Shown: piece after piece, positions 6,468 to 7,289 of the stretch
Position numbering within the stretch: the stretch's first letter is position 1
Layout: each line of letters starts with the position of its first letter
Assembly (NCBI GenBank): GCA_030754715.1
Contig: JASLZV010000043.1
Span: forward strand, 2,359-9,647
Source: Phycisphaerae bacterium
GTDB taxonomy: Bacteria > Planctomycetota > Phycisphaerae > SM23-33
DNA: 7,289 bases
Reading direction: 5' to 3'
Position numbers and translations under genes: made by a program
The notes under the pieces: model-generated
Seen by the model: only the letters and a program-made list of their open reading frames with translations
The model's database searches: none
What the model was told of the DNA's origin: nothing

Positions 6468-7289
6468 TCATGCGTTCGACGTTGCCACCAGCGTATCCAG
6501 GGCCGTCCTCGCGGCGCCGGAATCGATCGACTCGGCCACCGTCGGAATGCCGGCCCGGATGTCGTCGGTCCGATCGGCCACCACCAGCCCGGCGGCGGCG
6601 TTCAGCAGGACGATGTCCCGTGCCGGACCGGCATCGCCATCCAGCACGCTGCGAATCACATCGGCCGATTGCTGCGGCGATTCGGCCAGCAGGTCCTCCA
6701 TCTTTGCGCGCTTCACGCCGAAATCCTCCGGGCTGGCCACGTGCGTGGTGACTTCGCCGTCGCTGAATTGGGAGATTTTCGTATCGGCGGTGGTGGAAAT
6801 CTCGTCCAAGCCGTCCTGGGCGTGGAGGACCATGGCACGGACGGCGCCCAGGGCGCCGAGCACCTCGGCGATGGTCTCTGTCAGCGCCGCGTCGAACACG
6901 CCCATGACCTGGCGCCTGGCCCCGGCGGGGTTGGTCAACGGGCCCAGAAGATTGAAGATCGTCCGCACGCCCATGGCCTTGCGGACCGGAACGGCATATT
7001 TCATCGCCGGGTGGCAGCGCACGGCGAAACAGAAGCATACTCCGGCCTGTCGGAGGCACCTGGCCACGACATCCGCCTCGGCGTCCAGGTTGACCCCCAG
7101 TACAGCCAGCACGTCGGCCGACCCGCTTGCGCGCGTGGTGGTGCGGTTGCCGTGCTTGGCCACCTTCACGCCCGCACCGGCAAGCACCAGCGCCGCGGCT
7201 GTAGAAATATTAAACGTCCGCAGTCCTGTCCCGCCGGTTCCGCAGGTATCGACAACGTCCAGCCCGGCGGCGTCGATGCGGACCACGTG
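6468..7289 (-). CDS. trpD: Anthranilate phosphoribosyltransferase, 5' end missing
   Basis: The enzyme joins anthranilate to the ribose of PRPP, the second step of tryptophan synthesis from chorismate, in the cytoplasm. The visible 273 residues run from the off-window N-terminal part to the TGA at 6468-6470. About 60 residues of the N-terminal helical domain are missing. The apparent GTG start at 7286 is an ordinary internal Val codon, since the reading frame stays open to the edge. Landmarks, counted from the first visible residue, are DTCGTGGTG (14-22), FNISTA (26-31), KHGNR (45-49), SGSADVL (55-61), the anthranilate-site Arg in PVRK (R103), RTIFNLLGPLTNP (109-121) and the metal-binding DE in GLDEIS (162-163). 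The oddity is Thr at residue 21, where the family normally has Asp (GTGGD); everything else looks intact. No trpC or trpG is visible between it and galK, so any trp operon lies upstream, off the right edge. Confidence 0.95.
   Translation of the reverse strand, partial: HVVRIDAAGLDVVDTCGTGGTGLRTFNISTAAALVLAGAGVKVAKHGNRTTTRASGSADVLAVLGVNLDAEADVVARCLRQAGVCFCFAVRCHPAMKYAVPVRKAMGVRTIFNLLGPLTNPAGARRQVMGVFDAALTETIAEVLGALGAVRAMVLHAQDGLDEISTTADTKISQFSDGEVTTHVASPEDFGVKRAKMEDLLAESPQQSADVIRSVLDGDAGPARDIVLLNAAAGLVVADRTDDIRAGIPTVAESIDSGAARTALDTLVATSNA

Overview
The window is GC-rich, gene-dense chromosomal DNA carrying six protein-coding genes, two of them cut by the window edges. I see no mobile element, CRISPR array, phage gene, tRNA or rRNA. 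The combination of a YhaM-type nuclease, a roughly 470-residue enolase-superfamily protein, a five-helix MscS channel and high GC would fit a Planctomycetota-type (perhaps Phycisphaerae-like) genome. That placement is an impression from gene content, not a demonstrated assignment.

Layout from left to right. Positions 1-1236 (minus) hold the first 412 codons of prolyl-tRNA synthetase, including the editing (INS) domain; the C-terminal part lies off the left edge. A divergent intergenic region (1237-1393) carries a good sigma70-type promoter for proS, with a perfect 6-6-6 dyad over its -10 box, and a weaker promoter pointing the other way. Positions 1394-2374 (plus) encode a YhaM-type 3'-5' exoribonuclease (OB fold plus HD domain). 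It is convergent, with a 51-base gap, to a five-transmembrane MscS-family channel at 2426-3619 (minus). Upstream of the channel, on the same strand, are an enolase-superfamily enzyme of unknown substrate (3674-5095), galactokinase (5213-6364) and the C-terminal 273 residues of anthranilate phosphoribosyltransferase TrpD (6468-7289, its 5' end off the right edge).

The four minus-strand genes trpD-galK-enolase-mscS run in one direction with gaps of 103, 117 and 54 bases. They do not look like one pathway: tryptophan synthesis, galactose phosphorylation, an unassigned acid-sugar-type enzyme and osmotic release. galK has its own promoter-like element, and the enolase gene has a weaker candidate plus a clear ribosome binding site. 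galK and enolase could share a carbohydrate role, but only proximity suggests this.

I found no convincing evidence of a new multi-gene system; most of the window is housekeeping or ordinary metabolism. The points most worth a second look are: two genes (yhaM-like and galK) whose -10-like TANNNT box ends exactly 7 nt before the ATG, which suggests leaderless mRNAs; a TrpD in which the usual Asp of the GTGGD PRPP-binding motif is Thr; and the enlarged enolase-superfamily enzyme with an apparent insertion ahead of its barrel.
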